Shown: positions 1-8,431, counted from the stretch's first letter. The stretch: 64,000 nt of DNA from Bacteroidales bacterium (GCA_004557035.1 SFFB01000012.1:1-64000); one strand, 5' to 3'. A program made the numbers and translations. Notes: generated by a model not told the origin, from the sequence alone.

Positions 1-174
1 TTCGTCGGCTTTGATGAAAGAGCGCATAGCCTCAGCCCATACCTCGACCTTGGCTTGCTCTTCGCGTTTGAGGTCGGCAGTGAGCAGGCCCGACACCACA
101 AGTGACCCTACGGCAATAACGGCGGCCACGGCGATGAAGACAATTTTGGTGATTTGGTTTCGGTCAAGTTGCAT
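1..174 (-). CDS. N-terminus of a probable sensor histidine kinase (cut by window edge)
   Basis: Only the first 58 codons are in the window; the gene runs off the left edge. The start ATG is at 174. The protein opens with a short basic stretch (MQLDRNQITK), then one hydrophobic segment at about residues 11-31, then a charged stretch (LKREEQAKVEVWAEAMRS). An N-terminal anchor followed by a KVEVWAEA-type stretch is what I recall from Bacteroidota histidine kinases, so that is the best guess. No catalytic domain is visible here. It lies downstream of engB on the same strand, separated by a repeat element. It could be another single-anchor membrane protein. Confidence 0.5.
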   Translation of the reverse strand, partial: MQLDRNQITKIVFIAVAAVIAVGSLVVSGLLTADLKREEQAKVEVWAEAMRSFIKADE

Positions 175-184
175 ATGCGTGCTC

Positions 185-302
185 GTCTTTTAGTCTTTTA
201 GACAAAGAGACAAAAAGACAAAGAGACAAAGAGTGGCTTGGCCGCTCAAACTCTTAGACTTTTAGACTCTTAGACATTTAGACTCTTTGTCTCTTAGTCT
301 TC
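185..302. repeat. GTCT-arm hairpin repeat, copy 1
   Basis: The left arm is made of AGACAAAGAGACAAA words and the right arm of CTCTTAGACTTTTAGACT words. Between them is the core GTGGCTTGGCCGCTCAAA at about 234-251. GAGTGGC and GCCGCTC in the core can pair around a TTG loop, and the arms can pair imperfectly, so the whole unit can fold as a long hairpin. The right end contains the stop codon of engB (294-296). The same core recurs at about 4310, 6330, 16700, 16935 and 49390. Confidence 0.8.
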
Positions 303-902
303 TGATTTCAACGACGCATTGATTTGATTGATATAGTCAAGCACTTCGTCACGACCACTGCGGTCGGCGCTGCTGGTGACAAAGTGTGGCGGCAGTTCTT
401 CCCACTCTTCTTTCAGCGTCTTCAGGAAACGGGCCACGTTGCCGCCAAGCTGCGACCGCTTGGTCTTGTCGCTTTTAGTGAAGATGAGGGCGAACGGAAC
501 ACCGTTTTCACCTAAGAAACGGATAAATTCAAGGTCGATTTTCTGAGGTTCGAGACGGGAGTCGACGAGTACGAAAAGACAAGTGAGCTGCTCACGACCG
601 AGGACGTAAGACGAGATGAGATGCCGCAGTTGCTCCATGGCTTTCTTGCCTCTCTGAGCATAGCCATAGCCGGGCAGGTCGACAAGATACCAGCTGTCGT
701 TGATGAGAAAATGATTGATAAGCATGGTCTTGCCGGGAGTGGACGAAGTCATGGCCAAGGCTTTGCGGCCGGTGAGCATATTGATGAGACTGCTCTTGCC
801 CACATTGCTTCGTCCCACAAAGGCAAATTCGGGCTTGTCGTGGGTGGGGCACTTTTTGTAGTCGGCATTGCTGACCACAAACTCGGCTTGTTTGATTTGC
901 AT
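294..902 (-). CDS. engB: Ribosome biogenesis GTPase EngB (YihA/YsxC family)
   Basis: A 202-residue TrmE-Era-EngA-EngB-type GTPase needed for assembly of the large ribosomal subunit in the cytosol. The G1 loop GRSNVGKSS is at residues 30-38, the G3 motif DLPGYG at 75-80, and the G4 motif TKSD at 142-145, where family members carry T-K-x-D. Length is normal for the family. The start ATG at 902 lies about 85 bases downstream of a TACCTTTG promoter element. The last codons and the TAA stop fall inside a dispersed repeat, so the C-terminal residues SED may come from the repeat. A probable histidine kinase gene follows on the same strand. Confidence 0.95.
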   Translation of the reverse strand: MQIKQAEFVVSNADYKKCPTHDKPEFAFVGRSNVGKSSLINMLTGRKALAMTSSTPGKTMLINHFLINDSWYLVDLPGYGYAQRGKKAMEQLRHLISSYVLGREQLTCLFVLVDSRLEPQKIDLEFIRFLGENGVPFALIFTKSDKTKRSQLGGNVARFLKTLKEEWEELPPHFVTSSADRSGRDEVLDYINQINASLKSED

Positions 903-985
903 AAGAAGACAGGCTTGTTGGTGCTAAGGTGGATAGGAAGGCGCGCTACGGTGAAAATGGCGTGCCACAAAGACATTTCAGAGAG

Positions 986-993
986 CAAAGGTA
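986..993 (-). promoter_or_regulatory. Promoter -7 element for engB
   Basis: On the minus strand this reads TACCTTTG, matching the Bacteroidota -7 consensus TAnnTTTG. No clear -33 TTTG lies at the usual spacing. It is divergent from, and close to, the recR promoter. Confidence 0.45.
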
Positions 994-1014
994 GAATTTT
1001 TCATAGACTTTAAT

Positions 1015-1022
1015 TATATTTG
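1015..1022 (+). promoter_or_regulatory. Promoter -7 element for recR
   Basis: TATATTTG matches TAnnTTTG and lies 85 bases before the chosen recR start. The -33 box is not obvious. Confidence 0.4.
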
Positions 1023-1106
1023 CCTGCTGAAAAATAGCGCCACCCGGCCGTCTCAGACAGATTGCTGCGCCACGGAGGGTGTAAGATTTCAGCCCCCAAA
1101 GGTTTT

Positions 1107-1715
1107 ATGCAAAACGAAAAATATCCTTCTCGCCTGCTTGAGCGTGCCGTCTCGGAGATTTCAAAACTTCCCGGCATTGGCCGCCGAACGGCTCTCCGAC
1201 TGGCTCTGCACCTGTTGCAGACCGACGCCACGCGCAGCCACGCCTTGGCCGAGAGCATTGTCAAGTTGCGCGATGAAGTGCGCTATTGCCACAAGTGCCA
1301 CTGTATCTCCGACACCGACCTCTGCGACATCTGTGCTAATCCGCTTCGCGACAATTCGCAAGTGTGTGTGGTGGAGAATGTGCGCGGCGTTTTGTCGGTC
1401 GAAGCCACCGGTGTCTACCACGGTCTTTACCACGTTTTGGGCGGCGTCATCTCGCCCGTCGACGGGGTGGGGCCGGCCGACCTCACTCTCGACGCTCTTG
1501 TAGACCGTGTGGCCGAGGGCGGCATCAAAGAAGTAATTATGGCGCTCAGTCCCACGATGGAGGGCGACACCACCAACTTCTACGTGGCCCGTCGGCTCGA
1601 GGACTATGACGTGAAAGTCAGTGTCTTGTCGCGCGGTGTGAGTGTGGGCGACGAACTGGAATATACCGACGAAGTTACCCTCAGCCGTGCCATTGCAGAC
1701 CGGCAGGCGCTCTGA
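1107..1715 (+). CDS. recR: Recombination mediator RecR
   Basis: A 202-residue RecR. It acts with RecO/RecF to load RecA on gapped DNA. The helix-hairpin-helix region is around [13 protein letters not shown] (21-33). The zinc finger uses C61, C64, C73 and C76 (CHKCHC...CDIC). A Toprim region follows ([17 protein letters not shown]). An in-frame ATG exists at 1062, but the product from 1107 begins [11 protein letters not shown], matches normal RecR length and avoids an unrelated 15-residue extension. It heads a plus-strand cluster with a membrane protein, a glycosyltransferase and an acetyltransferase. Confidence 0.95.
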   Translation: MQNEKYPSRLLERAVSEISKLPGIGRRTALRLALHLLQTDATRSHALAESIVKLRDEVRYCHKCHCISDTDLCDICANPLRDNSQVCVVENVRGVLSVEATGVYHGLYHVLGGVISPVDGVGPADLTLDALVDRVAEGGIKEVIMALSPTMEGDTTNFYVARRLEDYDVKVSVLSRGVSVGDELEYTDEVTLSRAIADRQAL

Positions 1716-1775
1716 GCCGCCAAGGCACCATCTGAATACAACTGTGTCTTATCATCTCATTCTTATCATACCGAT

Positions 1776-2234
1776 ATGTCATCAAACAACTTGCTTCCCC
1801 TCAAGTTGGCCTATGTGGCCGTGTGGGCAATAGCCGGTATGTGGGCATTGCTCTCTGAGATGGGCGTGTGTCCCACTGACTACATCTCCGGTTCGCCCTC
1901 AACCGACTATACGCTCAATCTCTTGGCCTTCGCCCTCACCATCGGTGGCTTTTATCTCGGTCTGCGCCTGCCGGCCTTCAAGGGTTCAGTGAAGAAACTT
2001 TCGGCAGAAGAGGCCGGAGAGGCTTGGACTTGGTACAAGAAAATGGCTACCGTGCGCACGCTGCTGTTGGGCCTGCCCGTGGTCTATGATGTCGTCATCT
2101 ATTATGCCGCCCCCTATGCCACCTCGGTGAAATACTGCCTGCTCATTGCCTTGGTCGGTCTCTTGTTTGGCTGGCCGTCGAAAGGAGATTTTGAGGCTTT
2201 GCGCCTAAAAAACACACAGCCATCGCGCCCATGA
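1776..2234 (+). CDS. Small integral membrane protein of unknown function
   Basis: A 152-residue protein with about four predicted membrane segments: near residues 7-25 (LKLAYVAVWAIAGMWALL), 46-63 (LNLLAFALTIGGFYLGL), 92-110 and 117-132. It has no signal peptide and I do not recognise a catalytic motif. Its stop overlaps the start of the glycosyltransferase gene (ATGA at 2231-2234), so the two are translationally coupled and probably work together or share regulation. It may help anchor or supply the glycosyltransferase, but that is inference from position only. Confidence 0.8.
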   Translation: MSSNNLLPLKLAYVAVWAIAGMWALLSEMGVCPTDYISGSPSTDYTLNLLAFALTIGGFYLGLRLPAFKGSVKKLSAEEAGEAWTWYKKMATVRTLLLGLPVVYDVVIYYAAPYATSVKYCLLIALVGLLFGWPSKGDFEALRLKNTQPSRP

Positions 2235-3451
2235 TTGACCTTTCCATCATCATTGTCAGTTACAACGTCAGACACTTTCTCGAACAGTGCCTGCGCTCTG
2301 TCTATGCGTCGAAAGGGTCGCTCAAATTGGAGATTTTTGTCGTAGACAACGCTTCGAGCGACGACACGCTGGGCTTTTTGCGTGAGCAATTTCCCGAAAC
2401 GGAACATCCCGAACTTCACTTGGTGCACAATGCCCGCAACGTGGGTTTCGGACGTGCCAACAATCAGGCTCTCTCTCATGCTACCGGGCGCTATGTCTTG
2501 TTTCTCAACCCCGACACGGTTTTGGCCGAAGGCACGCTGAGCCAATGCGTAGCCTTTGCCGACAGCCACGCCGATATGGGAGCTCTCGGCGTGATGCAGC
2601 TTCACAGCAACGGCGAGTTTGCACTCGAATCGCGCCACGGCATCCCGACGCCTTGGCGGGCCTTCTGCCAGATGTCGGGCCTCTCGTCACTCTTTCCCGG
2701 CACGAAAACTTTTGATGGCTACCACATGCGCTTTTTCAACAACGAAGCCGCCGCTCCAATAGAGATTGCCTCGGGAGCCTTTATGCTCATTCCCCTCGAA
2801 GCCCTCAAAGAGACCGGCGGGTTCGACGAAAGTTTTTTCATGTATTGCGAAGACGTTGACCTATGTTATCGCCTGCTGCAGTCGGGGCGACAGAATTATT
2901 ACCTGCCCACACCCATACTCCACTACAAAGGTGCCAGCACACGCCGCGGTAGTTTTCGCTATGTGCATACATTCTACAGCGCGATGCTCATCTTTTTCAA
3001 CAAACACTACGCCAAGTCGTCGCGTCTGATGTCGCCTGTCATCCGCCTTGGCATTTATCTGCGCGGTCTGATGTCGTATGCCGGCAAAAAACTCTCGGCT
3101 TTGCGCCACTTCCTGGCTCCGCGACTTGGCACACGGGCCGAGCGGCAGGTCTTTTTGGGTCGCCACACAGCCGAAGTGAAAGCTATGGCAGAGACCCTGG
3201 GCTTTGACTTGGTTTGTTACGACACAGACAGCCAAGATTTCAAGACTCACGCACAAGCCTACGACATACCCTCAGATTGCGTCCACGTCATCTTTGACTT
3301 GGGCTGCTTCAGCCGCGAAGAGGTACTCGACTGGTTTCGCCGCTCCGACCATAAGCACCACATCGGGATGTATTGTCCCGAAAGCCATACCCTCATTGGC
3401 GGCTCTTTCACCTGCACCTTGCCCGACAATTTCTCTCCTTCAGCCTCATGA
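2231..3451 (+). CDS. Family 2 glycosyltransferase (WbbL/rhamnosyltransferase-like)
   Basis: A 406-residue GT-A fold glycosyltransferase. The N-terminus shows the GT2 pattern: IIIVSYNVRHFLEQCLRSVYAS, then VDNASSDDT, then NVGFGRANNQA and the DxD-like FLNPDTVL. A later segment has ETGGFDESFFMYCEDVDLC, typical of the rhamnosyltransferase-like branch. After the GT domain (about 300 residues) there is an extra C-terminal region of about 100 residues without a domain I can name. It probably adds a sugar to a cell-surface glycan; the acceptor is unknown. It overlaps both neighbours by ATGA (2231-2234 and 3448-3451), so three genes are translationally coupled. Confidence 0.88.
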   Translation: MIDLSIIIVSYNVRHFLEQCLRSVYASKGSLKLEIFVVDNASSDDTLGFLREQFPETEHPELHLVHNARNVGFGRANNQALSHATGRYVLFLNPDTVLAEGTLSQCVAFADSHADMGALGVMQLHSNGEFALESRHGIPTPWRAFCQMSGLSSLFPGTKTFDGYHMRFFNNEAAAPIEIASGAFMLIPLEALKETGGFDESFFMYCEDVDLCYRLLQSGRQNYYLPTPILHYKGASTRRGSFRYVHTFYSAMLIFFNKHYAKSSRLMSPVIRLGIYLRGLMSYAGKKLSALRHFLAPRLGTRAERQVFLGRHTAEVKAMAETLGFDLVCYDTDSQDFKTHAQAYDIPSDCVHVIFDLGCFSREEVLDWFRRSDHKHHIGMYCPESHTLIGGSFTCTLPDNFSPSAS

Positions 3452-3975
3452 CTTCATCAGTGTCTCTGCCACCGGTCGGGCTTCGGGCACTTGAGCCAAC
3501 AGACCTCGACCTGCTCTATGAAATCGAAAACGACCCTTCGGTATGGGACGTCACCTCGTCGCCGTCGCCGTGGTCGCGTTGGGCTTTGCGCCAATATCTC
3601 GAGAGCCAGCCGGCCGACATCGCCCAGACGGGACAACTCCGTTTGGTCGTTGAGGCAGATGGAGACAATACGGGAATGGGCCTTGTCGACCTTTTTGCCT
3701 ACGACCCGCTGCAACGTCGTGCCGAGGTGGGTATAGCTATTCGTCGCTCCGCCCGTCGCACGCATGTGGGGCTTGCGGCACTCGTGGCTCTACAACGATA
3801 TGCCAAAGACCATTTGCATCTCCGCCTGATCTATGCCAAAATACGCACTGTTGACGAAGCCTGTCACGGGCTCTTTGCCGCAGCCGGCTATCGTCGCGTG
3901 GCTACCTTGCCGCAATGGCATCTGACGGCCGATGGCGCCGTAGATGTCGATGTACTCACACTTGTTTTGGAATGA
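3448..3975 (+). CDS. GNAT family N-acetyltransferase
   Basis: A 175-residue acetyltransferase of the RimJ/SpeG type. The N-terminus VGLRALEPTDLDLLYEIENDPSVWDV is typical of this branch, and the acetyl-CoA-binding region is around AEVGIAIRRSARRTHVGLAALVALQRYAKDHL, although the usual QxxGxG loop is degenerate (RRTHVG). An in-frame start exists upstream at 3373, but ATG 3448 overlaps the preceding stop as ATGA and gives the expected family N-terminus. The substrate is unknown. It is the last gene of the recR cluster and is followed by a large repeat element. Confidence 0.88.
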   Translation: MTSSVSLPPVGLRALEPTDLDLLYEIENDPSVWDVTSSPSPWSRWALRQYLESQPADIAQTGQLRLVVEADGDNTGMGLVDLFAYDPLQRRAEVGIAIRRSARRTHVGLAALVALQRYAKDHLHLRLIYAKIRTVDEACHGLFAAAGYRRVATLPQWHLTADGAVDVDVLTLVLE

Positions 3976-4000
3976 CATTGACTCCTATTTTATATATTAA

Positions 4001-4344
4001 GGAGACAAAGAGACAAAGGGCTATTGGCGGCCACGCAAGCCCTGCAAGGGCGCAACATATCAGCCCGGGTCGATAGGCCCGGGTGATGGAACATTCCTCT
4101 AAAATCCGGCCTGCAAGGTCGGCACAATACGGGAACACTATGCATATTCAATCAATCACTCGCCGCTTGGTGTGCCGACCTTACAGGCCGGAATATGGGA
4201 GGTCATAGTATACCCAGGCCTTCGACCTGGGCTAATATGTCACGCCCTTACAGGGCTTACGAGGCCACTCACATCTCTTAGACTTCTTCCAGACAAAAAG
4301 ACAAAGAGTGGCTTAGCCGCTCAAACTCTTAGTCTCTTAGACTC
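4001..4344. repeat. Composite palindromic REP-like element with GTCT arms
   Basis: This fills most of the gap between the acetyltransferase gene and dnaG. AGACAAAG words lie at 4003-4018 and GTCT words with the core TGGCTTAGCCGCTCAAA at 4264-4344. Between them is a long inverted repeat: AGCCCTGCAAGGGCG (4038-4052) faces CGCCCTTACAGGGCT (4243-4257). Inside are further matched pairs (CCCGGGTCGATAGGCCCGGG against CCAGGCCTTCGACCTGGG; CCGGCCTGCAAGGTCGG against CCGACCTTACAGGCCGG). Related elements are at 16637 and 32036. Short ORFs here read the repeat only. Confidence 0.85.
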
Positions 4345-4368
4345 ACACATAAAAAAACACACACAATC

Positions 4369-6315
4369 ATGATAGACCGCGCCACCATACAACGCATACT
4401 CGACGCCGCCAACATTGTCGACGTAGTGGGAGAGTTTGTCACGCTCAAAAAGGCCGGCGTCAACTATAAAGGGCTCTGTCCGTTCCACAACGAGAAGACG
4501 CCCAGCTTTATCGTGTCGCCCTCCAAACAGCTCTGCAAGTGTTTCTCTTGTGGCAAGGGCGGCGGCGTGGTTCAATTCGTGATGGAGCATGAGCAGATGA
4601 CCTATCCCGAAGCCCTGCGTTGGCTGGCCCGACGCTATGGCATTGAGATAAAAGAACGCGAACTCACCGACGACGAGCGGCGTGCGGCTTCAATCCGTGA
4701 GAGTATGTTTGCCCTCAACGCTTGGGCGGCCGAATATTACGAGCATCAGCTCCACGACGACGTCGACGGCGTGGCCTATGGCATGGCCTATCTGCGCAGT
4801 CGTGGCTTTCGTGACGACATCATCCGCAAATTCCGCCTGGGTTTCTCGCCCACCAATCGCGAAGCCATCGTGACGGTAGCCACCGCTCGCGGTTTCAGTC
4901 GCGAAATGCTCGAAAAGACCGGCATTTGCTACCCCACAGACGATGGCCGCCTCATCGACCGTTACCACGGCCGTGTCATCTTCCCCGTCCATACAGTTTC
5001 CGGTTCCATCGTAGCCTTTGGCGGCCGCATCCTTTCGTCAGACAAGAAGTTGGCCAAATACGTCAACTCGCCAGAGTCTGAAATCTACAGCAAGAGCCGT
5101 GAACTTTATGGCCTTTTCCTGGCCAAGCACGCCATAGCCAAGGCAGACTGCTGCTATCTGGTGGAAGGCTACACCGATGTGATTTCCATGCACCAGTGCG
5201 GCATTGAGAATGTGGTGGCTTCGAGCGGCACATCGCTCACCGAGGGGCAAATACGCCTGCTCCACCGCTTCACGTCAAACATCACCGTGCTCTACGACGG
5301 CGACGCTGCCGGCATCAAAGCGAGCCTTCGTGGCATAGACATGTTGCTCTCTGAGGGACTGAACGTCAAAGTGCTGCTCCTGCCCGACGGCGAAGACCCC
5401 GACAGCTTTGCCCGTGGCCGCACTGCAACAGACTATCGCGCCTATATTGAGGCCAATCAGGTAGACTTCATCCGCTTCAAAACGCGCCTCTTGCTCTCCG
5501 ACGCTACCGACGACCCCGTGCGCCGAGCCGCCTTGATTGACGACATCGTCACGAGCATCTCGGTCATTCCATCCGACGTGGTGCGCCAGATGTACGGAGC
5601 CGAATGTGCCCGCCTGCTTGCCGTCAGCGAGGGGCTCATCATGAACGAAGTGTCGAAGAAACGTGCTGACGGTTCTCAAACTCGACAGCGGGATGGAGGC
5701 CAAACGCCGTCGGCCGGTGAAAAGACGTCAACCTCACAAGACACCCCGACCACGCCGACTACCGACTATCAGCCAAAGTCCACGGCCATTTCCCGTAGCG
5801 AAGAGCTGCTGCTCACAGCCATCGTCCGCCATGGCACCCGTCCTCTGAGTGGAGACCCTGCTGCGGCTCCAATGACCGTGGCAGCCTATATCGCTGCCGA
5901 CTTGGCTGCCGACCATCTGGCCTTTGAGAGTGAATACGGCCGAAGGCTGCTTGCTGAAACTTCCACGATGCCCATCGGCACAGACAGTTTACAGCAACTC
6001 ATGAGCCATCCCGATACCGCCATAAGCAGTTTGGCCTCACGGCTCGGCACCGAGCCCTACCAGCTTTCGCCACTCTTGAGTCAGGGCTACGTCGACGAAG
6101 CCGAACGTCTCGACGAAATCATCCCCCGCCTGCTCCACGACTATAAACACGCCGTGGTCAAGACACGTATGCAACAGCTTCTCTCAGACTTGCAAAAAGC
6201 CGAAACTCAGGCCGACGCCGCACTCAGCCGCGACATCATGAGCCGCTATGCCGCCCTGGCAGCCATCGAGCGCCAGTTGGCTACCGTGCTTGGCGACCGT
6301 GTCATCAACGGGTAA
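4369..6315 (+). CDS. dnaG: DNA primase DnaG
   Basis: A 648-residue primase that makes RNA primers at the replication fork. The N-terminal CHC2 zinc-binding domain carries C37, H40, C58 and C61 (CPFHNEKTPSF...KCFSCG). The Toprim catalytic core follows, with VEGYTD at about 265 and the metal-binding DGDAAG at about 309-314. The C-terminal third, after a Thr/Pro-rich linker near residues 430-470, would contact the replicative helicase. The stop TAA (6313-6315) is the first base triplet of a repeat element, and another repeat lies just upstream of the start, so both ends are bounded by repeats. Confidence 0.97.
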   Translation: MIDRATIQRILDAANIVDVVGEFVTLKKAGVNYKGLCPFHNEKTPSFIVSPSKQLCKCFSCGKGGGVVQFVMEHEQMTYPEALRWLARRYGIEIKERELTDDERRAASIRESMFALNAWAAEYYEHQLHDDVDGVAYGMAYLRSRGFRDDIIRKFRLGFSPTNREAIVTVATARGFSREMLEKTGICYPTDDGRLIDRYHGRVIFPVHTVSGSIVAFGGRILSSDKKLAKYVNSPESEIYSKSRELYGLFLAKHAIAKADCCYLVEGYTDVISMHQCGIENVVASSGTSLTEGQIRLLHRFTSNITVLYDGDAAGIKASLRGIDMLLSEGLNVKVLLLPDGEDPDSFARGRTATDYRAYIEANQVDFIRFKTRLLLSDATDDPVRRAALIDDIVTSISVIPSDVVRQMYGAECARLLAVSEGLIMNEVSKKRADGSQTRQRDGGQTPSAGEKTSTSQDTPTTPTTDYQPKSTAISRSEELLLTAIVRHGTRPLSGDPAAAPMTVAAYIAADLAADHLAFESEYGRRLLAETSTMPIGTDSLQQLMSHPDTAISSLASRLGTEPYQLSPLLSQGYVDEAERLDEIIPRLLHDYKHAVVKTRMQQLLSDLQKAETQADAALSRDIMSRYAALAAIERQLATVLGDRVING

Positions 6316-6381
6316 AGAGACAAAGAGTGGCTTGGCCACAAAAACTCTCTTAGACTCTTAGTCTTTTAGTCTCTTCGTCTC
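6313..6381. repeat. GTCT-arm hairpin repeat, copy at the dnaG 3' end
   Basis: It begins with the dnaG stop codon (TAAAGAGACAAAGAGTGGC) and ends with CTTTTAGTCTCTTCGTCTC just before the next gene. The core is shortened (GTGGCTTGGCCACAAAAACTC) but still forms a small hairpin, TGGCTTGGCCA. It fills almost the whole 82-base gap to the glucosaminidase gene. Confidence 0.75.
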
Positions 6382-6397
6382 AATAAATCTTCACAAT

Positions 6398-7327
6398 ATG
6401 CATCTCAGCCGTTTCCTCAAATTATTTTTGTCGGCATTTCTCTTCGTCATCACTCCACTTGGCGCTACAGCCCAAGACGCCTACGAGCGTTACATCAATC
6501 AATACCACACCATGGCTGTAGACCAGATGCGCCGCCACGGCATACCGGCCAGCATCACATTGGCACAAGGACTGCTTGAAAGCGGAGCCGGACAGAGCCG
6601 ACTGGCCCGGGAAGCCAACAACCACTTCGGCATCAAGGCCGACTCGCGTTGGACGGGACGCTACCTTGTCATGGCCGACGACCGACCCGACGACCGTTTC
6701 CGGGTCTATCGCAACGTGGCCGAGAGCTACGAAGACCATTCCCTCTTTTTATGTTCGTCGCGACGCTATGCCGGTCTCTTTTCTCTTTCGCCCACCGACT
6801 ATCGCGGCTGGGCCCGCGGACTCAAAGCTGCCGGCTATGCCACCAATCCGCGCTATGCTGAGAGTCTCATCTCCATCATCGAGCGCTACAGCCTTCATCG
6901 TTATGACGTAGGCGGCAAAGCCTTCATCCACTCAGCCCGGCCTACAGAGCGTACAGAAGCCGTCTCATCTTCTGCCTCGTCTCGTCAACTCTATAAATGC
7001 AACGGTGCCATCTATACCGTCGCCCTGCCTGGAGACACATGGCGCAGCCTGAGCAAGTGGAGCGGCGTGAGCCGTCGGAGGCTGCGTCGCTACAACGAGA
7101 TGCCAAAAGGCGTAGAACCCACTGCAGGCGACATCATCTATTTTGAAAAGAAACGTTCCAAGGCCGCACGTGCTCTGCGCCACCACGTCCACACCGTGCA
7201 GACCGGCGAGAGCCTCCACACCATAGCCCAGCGCTATGGCATACGCCTCAAGACCTTGCAGCGGCTCAATGGTCTTGATGACACGACTGCCATCACCGTG
7301 GGCCAACGGCTCATCATCCGACGCTGA
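6398..7327 (+). CDS. Secreted glucosaminidase (GH73) with two LysM domains
   Basis: A 309-residue peptidoglycan hydrolase. A signal peptide covers residues 1-25 (FLKLFLSAFLFVITPLGATA, cleavage near AQD). The glucosaminidase domain (about 35-165) has the family pattern HGIPASITLAQGLLESGAGQ with the catalytic Glu in LLESGAG, then NNHFGIKA. Two LysM modules follow: about 205-250 (YTVALPGDTWRSLSKWSGVS) and about 262-308 (HTVQTGESLHTIAQRYGI). It probably cleaves glycan strands in the periplasm during growth or division. Confidence 0.92.
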   Translation: MHLSRFLKLFLSAFLFVITPLGATAQDAYERYINQYHTMAVDQMRRHGIPASITLAQGLLESGAGQSRLAREANNHFGIKADSRWTGRYLVMADDRPDDRFRVYRNVAESYEDHSLFLCSSRRYAGLFSLSPTDYRGWARGLKAAGYATNPRYAESLISIIERYSLHRYDVGGKAFIHSARPTERTEAVSSSASSRQLYKCNGAIYTVALPGDTWRSLSKWSGVSRRRLRRYNEMPKGVEPTAGDIIYFEKKRSKAARALRHHVHTVQTGESLHTIAQRYGIRLKTLQRLNGLDDTTAITVGQRLIIRR

Positions 7328-7366
7328 CCACTCCGCCCATCCTCACCAGAAGAAGACGCCACGCTA

Positions 7367-7405
7367 AAACGCCCCGCCATGAAGTTAACTCATAGCGGGG
7401 CGTTT
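7367..7405 (+). terminator. Intrinsic terminator after the glucosaminidase gene
   Basis: A perfect 11-bp stem, AAACGCCCCGC (7367-7377) with GCGGGGCGTTT (7395-7405), and a 17-base loop. The A and T flanks allow it to work on both strands, so it may also end the minus-strand gene at 7468. Confidence 0.85.
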
Positions 7406-7467
7406 ATATTGTATTTATGTATTGTAATGTCAGTATTCAGTGTGAGAGGAGGCAGAAGAGGGATAGA

Positions 7468-7788
7468 TCACAGCGCTATTTTTCTCACCACATCGCCGAT
7501 GCGCAAGATATACCAGCCGTGAGGCAGTGACAGTCTGACCGTCCACGAGGCAGCAGTTATGTCGTAGGTGGCCACGGGCTTACCCGTCATAGAGAAAACC
7601 TGAAGCCTTTCGCCTTCAGCGCCGTTGATGGTGAGCCGACTGCCGTCTTGCCTGATGACAATGTTGGCCGGCAGAGCCGCGGCCTGTTCAAACGCCGACG
7701 GTTCGGCAATTTCGCCGGGACCGGCCGCCATAAGGGCCGAGGGGGTTGCGGCGAGGAGTGAGAATATGAAGAGTAATGTCTTTTTCAT
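7468..7788 (-). CDS. Small secreted protein with a T9SS-like C-terminal domain
   Basis: A 106-residue exported protein. From ATG 7788 it starts MKKTLLFIFSLLAATPSALMAA, a clear signal peptide; an earlier in-frame start at 7860 would bury it. The last 60 residues (LTINGAEGERLQVFSMTGKPVATYDI...GWYILRIGDVVRKIAL) resemble the Bacteroidota C-terminal sorting/Ig-like module (usually V-x-D-x-x-G-R-x-V ... L-P-x-G-x-Y-x-x-x) found at the end of larger secreted proteins. Here it is almost the entire mature protein. This could be the remnant of a longer protein or a stand-alone module; I cannot tell which. Confidence 0.7.
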   Translation of the reverse strand: MKKTLLFIFSLLAATPSALMAAGPGEIAEPSAFEQAAALPANIVIRQDGSRLTINGAEGERLQVFSMTGKPVATYDITAASWTVRLSLPHGWYILRIGDVVRKIAL

Positions 7789-7962
7789 AGGCGTCCGCGT
7801 GATGGTGGAGGATGCAAAAGGCTGGTGTAGACTAAATCCGCCTTTATCTCCTGCCGGCAAATATACGGCATAAAATCTTACAGCCCAACAAAACGGGGTG
7901 TTTTTTTGCCAAATCGGCGTTTAATTATCAATAAATAACGTTTTTAGCAGAAATAAGCGCAA

Positions 7963-7995
7963 CAAAAAAGTCTCAAGGCATGCGCCTCAAGACTT
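7963..7995 (-). terminator. Intrinsic terminator of tmRNA
   Basis: On the minus strand AAGTCTTGAGGC-GCAT-GCCTTGAGACTT forms a 12-bp stem with two G-T pairs, followed by a run of T. It starts 19 bases past the tmRNA 3' end. Confidence 0.85.
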
Positions 7996-8013
7996 CATTT
8001 TGTCTGTAAAGTG

Positions 8014-8417
8014 TGGACCAGGAGGGGATTGAACCCTCGTCCAAACGGGGTAACTACAAGGTTTCTACATGCTTAGCTTTGCTTGTGTTTTCGTGCCGCA
8101 CCCGACCAAAGCCACGGGTATCGACCTTATCCCCGAAATGATTTCACCTCCCGACGCGAGGCCGACAGAAGGCTATCTCCGATACGGATGGCACCACATT
8201 TGCTTCAACTGCTTCGGAAAAAGAGCGTCGAGCGTGATGTCTCGTCTCCGCGCTTCGTTGGCAGAGATTAAGATGATCTACTATACTTCAATCAAGCAGC
8301 GAGAGCGTATTTATTTTCGCCAATTAAATTTTCGAAAGCCGAGATTATAGTGCCCACTTTCAGGCGCACTGCATGCTTGCTTGGGGCTCCGACCCGCTGT
8401 CAAATCCAGTCTGGCCC
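8014..8417 (-). ncRNA. ssrA: Transfer-messenger RNA (tmRNA)
   Basis: A one-piece tmRNA of about 404 bases, which rescues stalled ribosomes and tags their products. The 5' end reads GGGCCAGACTGGATTTGACA (8417 downward), the conserved tmRNA start. GGGCCAG (8417-8411) pairs over 7 bp with CTGGTCC (8021-8015), making the alanine-type acceptor stem. The T arm reads GAGGGTTCAATCCCCTC. The discriminator is A at 8014 and CCA is not encoded. The tag reading frame is at 8292-8321. A promoter lies just upstream and a terminator just downstream. Confidence 0.96.
8292..8321 (-). other. tmRNA proteolysis-tag reading frame
   Basis: Minus-strand codons GGC GAA AAT AAA TAC GCT CTC GCT GCT TGA encode GENKYALAA then stop. 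The YALAA end is the degradation signal typical of tmRNA tags. GGC would be the resume codon. Confidence 0.93.
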
Positions 8418-8431
8418 TCAGTTTGTGCGTG

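Noticed and set aside
11..193. Plus-strand 60-codon frame at the left edge
   Set aside because: It is antisense to the histidine kinase N-terminus, whose membrane segment and start are convincing on the minus strand.
3956..4372. Short frames on both strands around the composite element before dnaG
   Set aside because: They translate the palindromic repeat (for example the word GLICCALAGL) and have no domain or codon bias.
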